Assembly: GCA_963753115.1 (NCBI GenBank)
Contig: CAVWBB010000003.1
Location: 124,001 to 188,000, forward strand
DNA length: 64,000 nucleotides
Direction: 5' to 3'
Source of the DNA: Bog-473 sp963753115
GTDB lineage: Bacteria > Actinomycetota > Acidimicrobiia > Acidimicrobiales > RAAP-2
Below, piece after piece: positions 1 to 8,177 of the stretch (its first letter is position 1; each line of letters opens with the position of its first letter). The position numbers and the translations under genes were made by a program. The notes beneath the pieces were generated by a model. It worked only from the letters and a program-made list of their open reading frames with translations. It was not told the DNA's origin and did not search any database.

Positions 1-33
1 GTGTTAACACCCTCGTCAGAGCACCGTTAACAC
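1..33. repeat. GTTAAC palindrome pair 1
   Basis: A perfect palindrome GTGTTAACAC at 1-10 is followed by CCGTTAACAC ending at 33. The two GTTAAC cores are 23 bp apart centre to centre. The same core recurs in loosely spaced pairs up to position 1324 around a ribbon-helix-helix gene, so this is a candidate operator site. Function is inferred. Confidence 0.5.
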
Positions 34-152
34 TCGTGGTCGGCACAGGCATCGCCGTCTCGCCACCGCCCGGGCCCGTCATCCGCTTCGTCTCAACCGC
101 CATGACCCTGCTCGAACCGGCGCCGACATCATGTGCGTTTCGAGGGCGGAGA

Positions 153-229
153 CTGGGCCTGGGACCGGGGCTTGGGCTGGGGCTTTGGGGCTAGGGGCTT
201 GGGGCTGGGGGCTGGGGCTGGCCCTGGGG
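153..229 (+). repeat. G-rich tract with many GGG/GGGG runs
   Basis: The plus strand carries about a dozen runs of three to five G separated by CT, CTT or similar short spacers. Such a tract could fold into G-quadruplexes or simply be low-complexity DNA. The open frames across it read as proline- or glycine-rich nonsense, so I do not call a gene here. Confidence 0.5.
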
Positions 230-512
230 TCCTGTATCTGCGGGCGAACTTCAGAAGCCGGGTGTCGTAGTGGGGAGACCTCCGGACGGAACGTGACGGT
301 CAATCGGTGACGACGATCTTCTTCCGGCGGCGCTGACGTCTTTGGTTGTTGGATGCCGGGACAGTGAGCCCCGGAAGCGAGGCGCACCTCGTCAGGTCCG
401 GCGATGCATGGTTTGCTGCGGGATGCCCTCGATGCTTCCGGGGCCGCGTCAGCCCACCGCAAGCTGCGAGACATCCGAGGTCGGCGGTGACCCTGCTCTC
501 AGGCCGGCACGG

Positions 513-543
513 GTGTTAACGCCCTCCCAGACTGCGTTAACAC
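513..543. repeat. GTTAAC palindrome pair 2 (inverted)
   Basis: GTGTTAACGC at 513-522 and its exact reverse complement GCGTTAACAC at 534-543. The core centres are 21 bp apart, two helical turns, so both half-sites face the same side of the helix. This is a typical spacing for a cooperative dimer-of-dimers repressor site. Confidence 0.55.
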
Positions 544-810
544 AGGCCCTCGCTGGATCCGCGGGCCTGCCGCGAAAGCTGCCGTTCGGGTGGACCCAAG
601 TCTGCCTCCCGGCGCCCTGCCCCCCACGTTCGCAGTTTCCTGGGTGGCTGGCTCTCGTTGGCCCGAGGAGCCGACCGCTTCGTGTCCGCTCCCCTGAGTC
701 GGACAGCCCGACACGAGGGCCCCGCCGGGTGCGACTCCCCGGGCCGTGCGCGGTCTGAGCGTGGCCATTCCCCGCAACCACCAGGCTGCCACCATTCTGC
801 GCCCGCCGTT

Positions 811-835
811 GTAAACACCTGGGATTACTGTTAAC
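811..835. promoter_or_regulatory. GTTAAC-type pair at the RHH start codon
   Basis: A GTAAAC core (811-816, within TTGTAAACACC) and a GTTAAC core (830-835, within CTGTTAACAG) lie 19 bp apart and end 5 bp before the ATG at 841. A protein bound here would cover the ribosome-binding region and probably the promoter of the ribbon-helix-helix gene. This is consistent with autorepression. The motif is seen; the role is inferred. Confidence 0.5.
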
Positions 836-840
836 AGGCC

Positions 841-1185
841 ATGGCAACGACCAAGTCCACCGTTGTGGGGATCCGTCTCGACCACGACCGCCGCGCATGG
901 GTCGAGGCCGAAGCAGCACGCCTCGGCGTCTCAATGCGCGGCCTCTTCGAGGGGATGATCGACGAGGCGCGTTCGGGTGAGAAAGCAGAGGCCAACCGGG
1001 CGATTGGCGGGCTGGGTTCCGCCGCCGCCGGCTCCGCAGCCAGTCGCGACGACAGATCGACCGGCGCGACTGAGGGATCGAGTGTCGGTTCCGACACCCG
1101 TGGCCCGACTGGTGTTAACAGTGTCCGTCGTCGTCGGCAGGCGAATCACCGGATTCGTCCTCGTGGACAGATCTTGGAACCGTGA
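841..1185 (+). CDS. Ribbon-helix-helix (CopG-like) DNA-binding protein
   Basis: The first 45 residues fit a ribbon-helix-helix fold. A basic strand TVVGIRLD (about 7-14) is followed by helix A (about 15-29, ending at the LG of the turn) and helix B starting SMRGLFEGMI (about 31-44). Proteins of this type bind DNA as dimers through the strand and usually repress their own operon, often in plasmid copy-control, partition or toxin-antitoxin settings. The remaining ~70 residues are Ser/Gly/Arg-rich with no recognisable fold, and a GTTAAC palindrome lies inside that part (1114-1119). The true end could therefore be earlier if a base is wrong. No partner gene is visible on either side. Palindromic GTTAAC sites flank the gene and overlap its start. 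No strong ribosome-binding site is seen. Confidence 0.6.
   Translation: MATTKSTVVGIRLDHDRRAWVEAEAARLGVSMRGLFEGMIDEARSGEKAEANRAIGGLGSAAAGSAASRDDRSTGATEGSSVGSDTRGPTGVNSVRRRRQANHRIRPRGQILEP
1112..1121. repeat. Single GTTAAC site inside the RHH frame
   Basis: GTGTTAAC lies within GGTGTTAACAGTG. Eighteen bases upstream is another perfect palindrome, TGTCGGTTCCGACA (1083-1096). Both lie in the low-complexity 3' part of the RHH reading frame. Confidence 0.4.
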
Positions 1186-1282
1186 CGGCGTTGCCGGGTG
1201 GACTTATCCGCGAGGCTGCGGCCCTGACGGCGAGCCTGATCGAGTTGGGTGGTCGCTGCGCGGCGAGGCGGCTCGAAAGCTG

Positions 1283-1324
1283 CGCGTTAACGCGACGTTG
1301 GGGTAACCGCTCGGTGTAAACACC
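1283..1324. repeat. GTTAAC palindrome cluster 3
   Basis: CGCGTTAACGCG (1283-1294) and GGTGTAAACACC (1313-1324) are both perfect or near-perfect palindromes of the same family as those at 1-33, 513-543 and 811-835. A weaker GGTAACC lies between them. They sit downstream of the RHH gene with no gene following directly. Confidence 0.5.
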
Positions 1325-1451
1325 ACAGGGTCCCGTGTCACGCGGGGCCCTGAACTTGCTGCATTCCATTCTTGCGAATTGTTTCACGAGGAACACCCGG
1401 TCGCAGCGCCCTTGTCTCTACGCGCGATGGTTCCGTCGGCTCGACGGCGCG

Positions 1452-1477
1452 CTCGCATATTGATCTCGCATATTGAT
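1452..1477. repeat. 13-bp tandem duplication
   Basis: CTCGCATATTGAT occurs twice back to back (1452-1464 and 1465-1477). It is unusually AT-rich for this region. No gene overlaps it. Confidence 0.7.
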
Positions 1478-1796
1478 TCGGTCCGCTTGATTCGCTCGGC
1501 GCGAGGGATCTTTCCGGACTTCTCTCGATGCCCACGCTTTGAGGCCCACGTCTGAGATCCACGGCGGTCCTCTGCTGGTGGTCGGTGCGCCGAACTGATT
1601 CCCTCTGATGCTGCTGTCGTCTCGGTCGAGCGCAGAGTGCATTGCGCGTCGCTGCGTCCGTAACGATGGATGTCGCTCCCCGTTTCGCGCTGTTCGATTC
1701 CGAACTGCGGGGAATCTCGGCGTTCTCCCGAGGTACGCATTCGCCGGGGTCCTGATCGTCTTGGAGATCCTGCGCTGCCCGTCCCGCGTGGATCGC

Positions 1797-1864
1797 AAAC
1801 GCCGGCGTCGCAGGGAGATAAACGCCGGCGTCGCAGGAGAAGAAACGTCGGCGTCGCCGGGAGA
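1797..1864. repeat. Three copies of a 23-bp tandem repeat
   Basis: Units start at 1797, 1820 and 1843, each beginning AAACGCCGGCGTCGC or a one-base variant. The first two copies differ only near the end; the third is 22 bp with a few changes. Each unit contains the GCCGGC palindrome or a variant. It lies in non-coding DNA. The function is unknown. Confidence 0.7.
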
Positions 1865-2065
1865 AATCAGAATCCTCCAATTGCAGCAGAGCAACAGTGG
1901 GGGACGAGATCCGGCTCCGCTCACCAGGGACGTCGCGCCAGTGCGCGCCAGCCGCTCAGTGGGCGCGCTCGCTTGCCTTAGCTCTGGACTCCGGCCTGTC
2001 TTCGGGTCCGGCGATCCGACCCCGACCGCCCGGTCCGAGCCTGCGAGGTAGGTCGGGGTGTGCCC

Positions 2066-2098
2066 TATGATGTCGGCCTCTTCTGACGCACCGTCAGA
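2066..2098 (+). promoter_or_regulatory. Candidate promoter and operator of the acyl-CoA operon
   Basis: A -10-like TATGAT (2066-2071) is followed by a perfect inverted repeat TCTGACG-CAC-CGTCAGA (2082-2098), which would sit at or just after the transcription start and 30 bp before the ATG. Inverted repeats of this size are typical TetR-family operators in actinobacterial fatty-acid genes. No TetR gene is adjacent. No good -35 is seen. Confidence 0.45.
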
Positions 2099-2127
2099 TC
2101 GGCTCGCGGGGTACGTGGAGGCAGCGC

Positions 2128-3306
2128 ATGGAGTTCGAATTCTCGCCTGAGCAACTGGCTTTCGTGAAGGAGGTCGAGACCTTCCTCGACGCCAACGACG
2201 ACCCCGACGTGTTCGACTTGACCCGGGAGAACATGGCCCAGATCGTGGACACGCCCAAGCGGCGGGCCTTCATGAAGTCGATGGGGGAGCGGGGCTGGCT
2301 CGGCATGACCTGGCCCAAGGAGTACGGCGGCTCGGAGGGCGAAGGGGTCTACGAGTACCTGCTCAACGAGCAGCTCGCTGGCCGCGGCGGCCCGCAGATC
2401 GGCAAGGGGGTCGGCATCGTCGGCAAGACGATCATCCGGCACGGCAACGAGCGGCTGAAGGCCGAGTTCCTGCCCAAGATCCTGCGGAACGAAGTCGAGT
2501 TCGCCGTCGGCTACTCCGAGCCCAACGCCGGCTCCGACGCCGCCTCCATGCAGCTCAAGGCCACCCGAGACGACGGGGGCTGGATTCTGAACGGGCAGAA
2601 GACCTGGACCACCTCGGCCCACTTCGCCGAGTGGTACTGGGTCGGGGGACGCACCGACCCCGAGTCCAAGCACGCCGGCATCACGCTCTTCCTCGTCCCG
2701 ATCGACCAGCCCGGCATCACGGTGAACGCCATCTGGACCATGGGGGACGAGCGCACCAACGAGGTCTTCCTCAATGACGTCTTCGTGCCCGACGACTACG
2801 TGGTGGGCGAGGTGGGACGGGGCTTCCAGTACATCTCGGAGGCGCTCGACCTCGAGCGCTTCACCATGTTCACCCTCTCGCCCATTCAGCAGCGCTTCGA
2901 GCTGCTCGTCGAGTACGTGCGGACGACGGTGCGCGATGGCGTGCCGATGAAGGACGACCCCGTGATCCGCCAGCGCCTGGCGCAGCTGGCCACGCAGCTC
3001 GAAGTGGCCCGGGTGATGGGCCTCAAATTCGTCTTCGAGTCGTCCAAGGGGGGTGCGGCGCCGACGGCCGAGGCCTCCGAGTACAAGCTCTTCGCCACCG
3101 AGCTCTCGAAGCGCGTGGCGAACGCCTCCATGGACATCGCCGGACCGGGTTCGCAGTTGCGGGTGAAGACCGAAGAGGCGCCGATGGCCGGCCGGGCCGA
3201 GTCGACCTATCGCTACACCGTCATCGACACCATCGGTGGCGGGGCGTCGGAGATCCAGAAGAACATCATCGCCCGGCGCAAGCTCGGACTGCCGAAGAAC
3301 TTCTGA
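2128..3306 (+). CDS. Acyl-CoA dehydrogenase (alpha-type, full length)
   Basis: FAD-dependent enzyme that introduces the alpha,beta double bond into an acyl-CoA. At 392 aa it matches the family length. Visible motifs are GYSEPNAGSD (128-137, FAD/substrate-binding), NGQKTWTT (about 155-162) and the C-terminal GGGASEIQKN (about 370-379), which normally precedes the end of the C-terminal helical domain. A GTGGAGG ribosome-binding site precedes the ATG. It is the first gene of a five-gene unit (CoA transferase, two MaoC proteins, a second dehydrogenase at 5613). The pairing of two unlike dehydrogenases resembles the heteromeric FadE/ChsE enzymes of steroid side-chain degradation. The substrate cannot be read from the sequence. 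Confidence 0.9.
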   Translation: MEFEFSPEQLAFVKEVETFLDANDDPDVFDLTRENMAQIVDTPKRRAFMKSMGERGWLGMTWPKEYGGSEGEGVYEYLLNEQLAGRGGPQIGKGVGIVGKTIIRHGNERLKAEFLPKILRNEVEFAVGYSEPNAGSDAASMQLKATRDDGGWILNGQKTWTTSAHFAEWYWVGGRTDPESKHAGITLFLVPIDQPGITVNAIWTMGDERTNEVFLNDVFVPDDYVVGEVGRGFQYISEALDLERFTMFTLSPIQQRFELLVEYVRTTVRDGVPMKDDPVIRQRLAQLATQLEVARVMGLKFVFESSKGGAAPTAEASEYKLFATELSKRVANASMDIAGPGSQLRVKTEEAPMAGRAESTYRYTVIDTIGGGASEIQKNIIARRKLGLPKNF

Positions 3307-3308
3307 GC

Positions 3309-4520
3309 GTGTCCGTGGTTGCGTCTTCAGCGGGTGGACCTTTGGAGGGTGTCACCGTCCTCGACCTGTCGACGGTCGGGCCGGCGGCGCGCTGCACGCG
3401 CCTGCTGGCTGACTACGGCGCGCTGGTGGTGAAAGTGGGCCCCGTGCCGACGGCCGATGCCGCACCGATTGTGCCGCAGTTCTTCGCGTACAGCGGGCAT
3501 CGTGGCATGCGGCGCGTGTTGGTCGATCTGAAGGACGAGGACGGGCGGTCGGCGTTCCTGGCGCTGGCAGCAGCGGCGGACGTGGTGGTCGAAAGTTTTC
3601 GGCCCGGGGTGGTCGACCGGCTGGGCATCGGGTATTCCGCCGTGTCGGAGCGAAACCCGGGGGTGGTCTACTGCTCGACCAGCGGCTACGGCCAGGACGG
3701 TCCGGCGTCGCAATGGGCAGGGCATGACATCGACTACCTGGCGGTCGGCGGGTATCTGGCCATGAGCACGCCGGGGATCGATGGTGCGCCGCCGCTTCCG
3801 GGGGCCACGGTGGCCGACGCCGCGGCGGGTGGCATGCAGGCGGCGCTGGCGATCACGGCGGCGCTGGCTGGGAGGGCGACGAGCGGACGTGGCGCGTATC
3901 TCGACGTGTCGGTCGCCGAGGGCGTGCTGTGGCTGACGTCGTTGGCCATTGATGAGCAGCTGGCTCTCGGTGGGGAGTTCTTGCCGGGGCACGACGTGTT
4001 GTCCGGCCGGTACGCCTGTTACGGGACCTACGCCGGATCGGACGGGCAGTGGCTGGCCGTGGGCGCCATCGAAGCGAAGTTCTTTGCCAACCTCTGCGCC
4101 GCGCTGGGATGCCCCGAGCTTGCGGCGTTGCAATTCGACGATGACGCGCAGGGCGCAATCCGAGCAGCGTTCGCTGCCGCGTTCTCGGAGCGGACACGGG
4201 ATGCGTGGGTGGAGGCCCTGGCCGGAGCCGATACGTGCGTCGCACCTGTGCTCGAGATCTCCGAGGTGGCCGGGTACCCGCAGTTCGTGGCGCGCAAGGT
4301 GGTCGGAACTGCGGTGCATCCGACCGAAGGCTCCGTCAGGCAGCTGGCGCCGTTGCTGGCCGGCATGGAGCGGGATCGTTCGGGCGGGGACGGGGGAGAT
4401 GGCGCCGCTGCAGTGCAATTGCCCGACATGACGCAGACAGACACAGAGCACCTCTTGAAGGAGGCCGGAGTGGACGGAGCGACGGTGGCCCGCTGGGTCG
4501 CCCGCCAGGTCGTGGCATGA
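3309..4520 (+). CDS. CaiB/BaiF family CoA transferase (family III)
   Basis: Class III CoA transferases move CoA between carboxylic acids through an aspartyl-CoA intermediate. The protein has 403 aa. The N-terminal start of the Rossmann-like part (LEGVTVLDLS, 12-21) and the active-site region GATVADAAAGG are present. D170 lies where the catalytic Asp of formyl-CoA transferase (Asp169) is expected. The start is GTG two bases after the previous stop, so the genes are probably translationally coupled. The stop overlaps the next ATG (ATGA at 4517). In this operon it probably activates or recycles the acid being degraded. Racemase activity, seen in some relatives, cannot be excluded. Confidence 0.85.
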   Translation: MSVVASSAGGPLEGVTVLDLSTVGPAARCTRLLADYGALVVKVGPVPTADAAPIVPQFFAYSGHRGMRRVLVDLKDEDGRSAFLALAAAADVVVESFRPGVVDRLGIGYSAVSERNPGVVYCSTSGYGQDGPASQWAGHDIDYLAVGGYLAMSTPGIDGAPPLPGATVADAAAGGMQAALAITAALAGRATSGRGAYLDVSVAEGVLWLTSLAIDEQLALGGEFLPGHDVLSGRYACYGTYAGSDGQWLAVGAIEAKFFANLCAALGCPELAALQFDDDAQGAIRAAFAAAFSERTRDAWVEALAGADTCVAPVLEISEVAGYPQFVARKVVGTAVHPTEGSVRQLAPLLAGMERDRSGGDGGDGAAAVQLPDMTQTDTEHLLKEAGVDGATVARWVARQVVA

Positions 4521-5047
4521 GCGGCGACGGCGGCGACGACGCGCTGGCCGACATGCGTGACCTCATCGGCAAGGAGCAGTACCACGAGGTGGGGGAGTTT
4601 CCCGTCGAGCGCGGGTACGTCTGGACGTCGTGTGCCTCGGTCGAGAACGGCAATCCGCTGTACTGGGACGATGCGGTCGCCGACGCGCTGACCGGCGGTG
4701 CCGTGGCCCCGCCGTCCATGGTCTCGGTCTGGTTCAGGCCGCACCACTGGGCGCCGGGACGGACACAGCAGGCGCTGCCCCTGCAGGTCCACTTCGACCT
4801 GAAGGAGGCCTTGGGCCTGCCCGAGGCGGTCATGACCGACAACACGATCGAGTTCCACACGCCGGTGCGCATGGGCGACGTCCTGCGGACGCACCAGGTG
4901 CTCCGTTCGATCAGCGACGAGAAGACGACGAAACTCGGCACGGGACGCTTCTGGGTGATTGAGGTTGTGTATTCCAATCAAGACGGGGAGCTGGTGGCGG
5001 TCGAGTCCTATACGGGCTTCGGCTACCAGCGGGGGGCAGCGGCATGA
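4517..5047 (+). CDS. MaoC-like / FAS1-type dehydratase-domain protein
   Basis: 176-aa single hot-dog-domain protein. It lacks the hydratase signature carried by the next gene, so the two probably form a heteromeric enoyl-CoA hydratase, as described for split MaoC pairs such as ChsH1/ChsH2. Start ATG overlaps the CoA-transferase stop, and its own stop overlaps the ATG of the next gene (ATGA at 5044). The open frame extends upstream to 4205, but the overlap start fits better. The catalytic role is inferred from family and context. Confidence 0.75.
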   Translation: MSGDGGDDALADMRDLIGKEQYHEVGEFPVERGYVWTSCASVENGNPLYWDDAVADALTGGAVAPPSMVSVWFRPHHWAPGRTQQALPLQVHFDLKEALGLPEAVMTDNTIEFHTPVRMGDVLRTHQVLRSISDEKTTKLGTGRFWVIEVVYSNQDGELVAVESYTGFGYQRGAAA

Positions 5048-5553
5048 CGACGACGAGCGCCGTGCAGCCGCAGCTCCTGTTCGACGATGTGGCGGTCGGC
5101 GACGAATTGCCGGCCCTCCAGTACGAGGTCACGGCGACAACCGTCGTGCTCGGCGCCCTCGCCACGCGGGACTGGCGTCCGATGCACCACGACAAGGACT
5201 TCGCGGTGGAGCGCAACGGAACCCAGGACATCTTCTTGAACACGCCCAACCAGGCCGCCTGGTTCGAGCGCTACCTGACCGACTGGACCGGTCCGCACGG
5301 CCGACTGGCCCGGGTCACGTTCCGGATGAAGGGGTCCGTCTTCCCGGGCGACACCATGTCGCTGCAAGGCGTGGTGGAGTCGACCGAGGTGGACGACGTC
5401 GGCTGCGGGTTCGTCTCGGTGGCCGTGACCCTTTCGGTCGATGGCGACGTCAAGACGACCTGCGCCGCCCGCATCGCGGTGCCCCGCAGCGCCGAGGACA
5501 ATCCCTGGGCCCGCCGGGGTGAGCAGTGGCGCCCGTCGCCGGCCTCGCCGTGA
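5044..5553 (+). CDS. MaoC-like enoyl-CoA hydratase subunit
   Basis: 169-aa hot-dog-fold protein. RDWRPMHHDKDF (about 43-54) matches the hydratase-2 motif, in which Asp and His activate water. It is translationally coupled to the partner gene just upstream. Together they would hydrate the enoyl-CoA made by one of the flanking acyl-CoA dehydrogenases. The 59-bp gap before the next gene contains a GAGCAGGAAAGAG ribosome-binding region. Confidence 0.8.
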   Translation: MTTTSAVQPQLLFDDVAVGDELPALQYEVTATTVVLGALATRDWRPMHHDKDFAVERNGTQDIFLNTPNQAAWFERYLTDWTGPHGRLARVTFRMKGSVFPGDTMSLQGVVESTEVDDVGCGFVSVAVTLSVDGDVKTTCAARIAVPRSAEDNPWARRGEQWRPSPASP

Positions 5554-5612
5554 AATCTGTCCGTTTGTCCATCTGCATGTGCACATGCCCCCGAGCAGGA
5601 AAGAGAATCTGA

Positions 5613-6740
5613 GTGCTGGACCTTGATTTCGACCAGGAACAGGAGCTGCTGCGCCAGACGGCGCGCGACGTCCTGGCGCGCCACTGCCCGCTCGAGGTGG
5701 TGCGCGCCATGGAGGACGACCCCGTCGGCTACCCCGCGGCGCTGTGGACCCAGCTCGGCGAGCTCGACTTCATCGGGCTGCTCCTGCCCGAGGAGTACGG
5801 GGGCTCGGGGATGTCCCTCGTCGAAGGGGTCGCGCTCTACCAGGAGCTGGGACGCGCCCTGGCCCCCACACCGCACTTCGTGAGCGCTGTCATGAGCGGG
5901 GGGGTGCTGGCCGCCGCCGGGAGCGAGGCACAGAAGGACCAGTGGCTGCGCCCGGTCGCCTCCGGCGAGGCCATCCTGACCCCGGCCTGGCTCGAGCCCG
6001 AGAACGGCTTCTCACCCCGCGGCGTCGAGACGCGTGCGGAGGCCGATGGTTCGGGTTTCCGGCTGAACGGGCTGAAGCGCCACGTGGCCTTCGCCTCCGC
6101 GGCCGATCGGTTCGTCGTGCTGGCCCGGACCGGCGACGCGGCCGAGGCGGTCGATCTCTTCCTGGTCGATCCGAAGGCCACCGGGGTGGCGCTGCGCCAG
6201 CAGTTCAGCCTCTCGTCCGACACGCAGTACGAGGTCACGCTGACCGATGTCGTCGTGAGCTCGGACGACCGGATCGGAGCCGGTGGCAGTGGGTGGGCAA
6301 CGTGGCAGGAGGTGCTCGAGCCCGCGCTCGTGCTCTTGGCGGCGCAGGCCGTCGGCGGTGCGCGCTACGCCCTCGAGATCACGACGCAATACGCCAAGGA
6401 CCGTCACCAGTTCGACAAGCCACTCGGCGCCTTCCAGGCTCTCGCCCACTATCTCGCGGACGCCGTCACCAACCTGGACGGGGCGGAGCAGCTCGTGCAC
6501 GAGGCAGCGTGGGCCGGCGCGACCGGTCGTTCGCTCACGTCGTTGGCGCCAATGGCCAAGCTGTTCGCGTGCTCGAACTTCCGCGACATCACGGCCATGG
6601 CGCAGCAGATCTTCGGCGGCATCGGCTTCACCTTGGATTTCGACATCCAGCTCTACTTCCGCCGGGCCAAGGTGCAGCAGATGATGTGGGCCAACGACCG
6701 CGCCCTCGAGGACACGGTGGCAGCCGCACTCTTCGACTGA
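5613..6740 (+). CDS. Acyl-CoA dehydrogenase (second, divergent subunit)
   Basis: 375-aa acyl-CoA dehydrogenase-fold protein, GTG start with AGGAAAGAG upstream. The conserved KDRHQFDKPLGAFQ segment (about 267-280) marks the C-terminal helical domain, and FGGIGFTLDFDIQLYFRRAK is the family C-terminal motif. The middle domain is less typical than in the first dehydrogenase of the operon. This suggests a beta subunit of a heteromeric enzyme or a separate step. Last gene of the operon; a hairpin terminator follows at 6771. Confidence 0.87.
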   Translation: MLDLDFDQEQELLRQTARDVLARHCPLEVVRAMEDDPVGYPAALWTQLGELDFIGLLLPEEYGGSGMSLVEGVALYQELGRALAPTPHFVSAVMSGGVLAAAGSEAQKDQWLRPVASGEAILTPAWLEPENGFSPRGVETRAEADGSGFRLNGLKRHVAFASAADRFVVLARTGDAAEAVDLFLVDPKATGVALRQQFSLSSDTQYEVTLTDVVVSSDDRIGAGGSGWATWQEVLEPALVLLAAQAVGGARYALEITTQYAKDRHQFDKPLGAFQALAHYLADAVTNLDGAEQLVHEAAWAGATGRSLTSLAPMAKLFACSNFRDITAMAQQIFGGIGFTLDFDIQLYFRRAKVQQMMWANDRALEDTVAAALFD

Positions 6741-6770
6741 CGTTCAGACCCTGGCACGCGGACGCGAAAC

Positions 6771-6810
6771 GAGGCAGGCGCACCCGCTCTCGAGCGGGCG
6801 CGCCTGCCTC
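6771..6810. terminator. Bidirectional hairpin terminator
   Basis: A 10-bp stem, GAGGCAGGCG (6771-6780) with CGCCTGCCTC (6801-6810), encloses a further CCGCTC/GAGCGG stem. It lies between the convergent ends of the acyl-CoA operon and the secreted repeat protein and could serve both. Confidence 0.7.
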
Positions 6811-6820
6811 AGTTTCAGAA

Positions 6821-8177
6821 TCAGGCTGGAGCCCCGACGGCCGCGCCGCCCACGATCGGCTGGTTGAGCTTGATGCCGCCGGTCGAGCCGAGGAACTTGG
6901 CGTCGCCGTAGCTGAAGACACCGCCGTCGGATGCGATCAGCCAGTAGCCCATCCCGGTCGAGGTCGAGGCCAGCCCGACGATCGGCTTGTTGAGCTTGAT
7001 GCTGCCCGTCGAGCCGAAGAACCCGGCGTCGCCGTAGTTGAAGATGCCGCCGTCGGACGCCACCAGCCAGTAGCCCTTCCCGCTTGGGCTGGCTCCCATG
7101 CCGACGATCGGCTGGTTGAGCTTCAGGCTGCCCGTCGAGCCGAAGAAGGCGGCGTCGCCGTAGTTGAAGATGCCACCGTCGGATGCCACCAGCCAGTAGC
7201 CCTTCCCGTCGGGCGTCGCGGCCATGCCGACGATCGGCTTGTTGAGCTTCAAGCTGCCCGCCGAGCCGAAGAAGGCGGCGTCGCCGTAGTTGAAGATGCC
7301 ACCGTCGGATGCCACCAGCCAGTAACCGGCGCCGTCGGACGTTGCGGCCATGCCGACGATGGGCTGATTGAGCTTCAGGCTGCCCGTCGACCCGAAGAAG
7401 CTGGCGTTGCCGTAGTTGAAGATGCCGCCGTCGGACGCCACCAGCCAGTAGCCGCCACCGTTGTGCGTGAGGGCCAACCCGACCACGGGCTTGTTCAGCT
7501 TCGACCCACCGGCAGAACCGCAGAAGGGAAGGGTCCCGAAGGTGAAGACACCCCCGTCCGAAGCGGCCATGTCATAGCCGGCCGCGCCCGCCGGAGCGAC
7601 ACAGGCTCCGGCGAAGGAGATGTTCGCCTGCGCCTGGTTCACGGCTGCGTCGCCGAAGGCGAGCACGCACGAGTCACCGGCCGCCTGCTGCGCCGCGGTC
7701 GGCGGGCACGGGTACTTGGCCGCGTCGGTCGCAGGGCTTCCCCCTGTGCTGTCCGTAGCGGGGCAGGTGACGAGGGTAGGCGGATCCGCAGGGTGGGCCA
7801 ATTGTGCCGGTGGTAACGGTGAATGACGTCGAAAACGTGCCCAGTTGCGACGTGGTCGACGACGGCCACTCGCGGCGATGCCCGTGCACGAGACGGGCAC
7901 GGAGCTCGCTCATCGGGGCAGCGTCGAGCGTCCACAGTTGGCTGGCTGGTGTCGCTGTTGCATTCCAAAACGGCACCGGCGGAATGTGCTCGGCGTAGCC
8001 CGTTCCTGCCACGGTCACCACAGTCGAGCCGGTCGACTGGAGCCCCGCGTTCGGTGTCACCGTGATTGCCGGCGACGCCGCGCCCGCCTCGCTGGCAAAC
8101 GTGATCACCCCCACCGTCGAAAGCGTCAGGGCCGCTGCCACTGCCAGCATGCCCCGAACGAGAATTCCATTCTTCAT
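6821..8177 (-). CDS. Secreted neocarzinostatin-like/six-repeat protein, frame broken
   Basis: Starts with a signal peptide (residues 1-34, hydrophobic core then AGA-A) and an Ig-like domain opening ITVTPNAGLQSTGSTV, as in neocarzinostatin-type and related secreted actinobacterial proteins. The C-terminal part is six repeats of 42 aa, each built on GYWLVASDGGIFNYGDA and LN(K/Q)PIVGMA, probably one propeller blade apiece. The coding text moves between reading frames: N-terminus in the frame starting at 8177, a short LECNSDTSQPTV piece in another frame, then PVSCTG and from about 7790 the repeats in the frame open from 7900. At least three or four small indels are needed. Either the gene is decaying or the sequence carries errors. 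Likely surface or extracellular; binding partner unknown. Confidence 0.65.
6824..7579 (-). repeat. Six 126-bp tandem coding repeats
   Basis: Exactly 756 bp, six units of 42 codons, encode GYWLVASDGG-type repeats. The inner copies are nearly identical in DNA, indicating recent duplication or gene conversion. The first copy (GYDMAASDGG) and the last are the most divergent. Confidence 0.85.

Larger units (their letters stand above)
1186..2060. other. Non-coding stretch, no gene supported
   Basis: Open frames exist on both strands but all read as Arg/Ser/Pro-rich sequence without recognisable motifs, and they overlap each other in several frames. I see no RNA gene. The stretch contains the palindromes at 1283-1324 and the tandem repeats at 1452-1477 and 1797-1864. 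Confidence 0.5.

Noticed and set aside
1..1324. GTTAAC sites as integron attC or core sites
   Set aside because: attC core is GTTRRRY and inverse RYYYAAC; GTTAAC(A/G) does not fit the purine positions, and there is no integrase or cassette array.
1..1324. GTTAAC sites as ParB parS or actinobacterial LexA boxes
   Set aside because: Neither the parS consensus TGTTTCACGTGAAACA nor the GAAC-N4-GTTC SOS box matches.
1338..2051. Overlapping open frames on both strands
   Set aside because: Arg/Ser/Pro-rich, mutually overlapping, no motifs; typical of GC-rich non-coding DNA.
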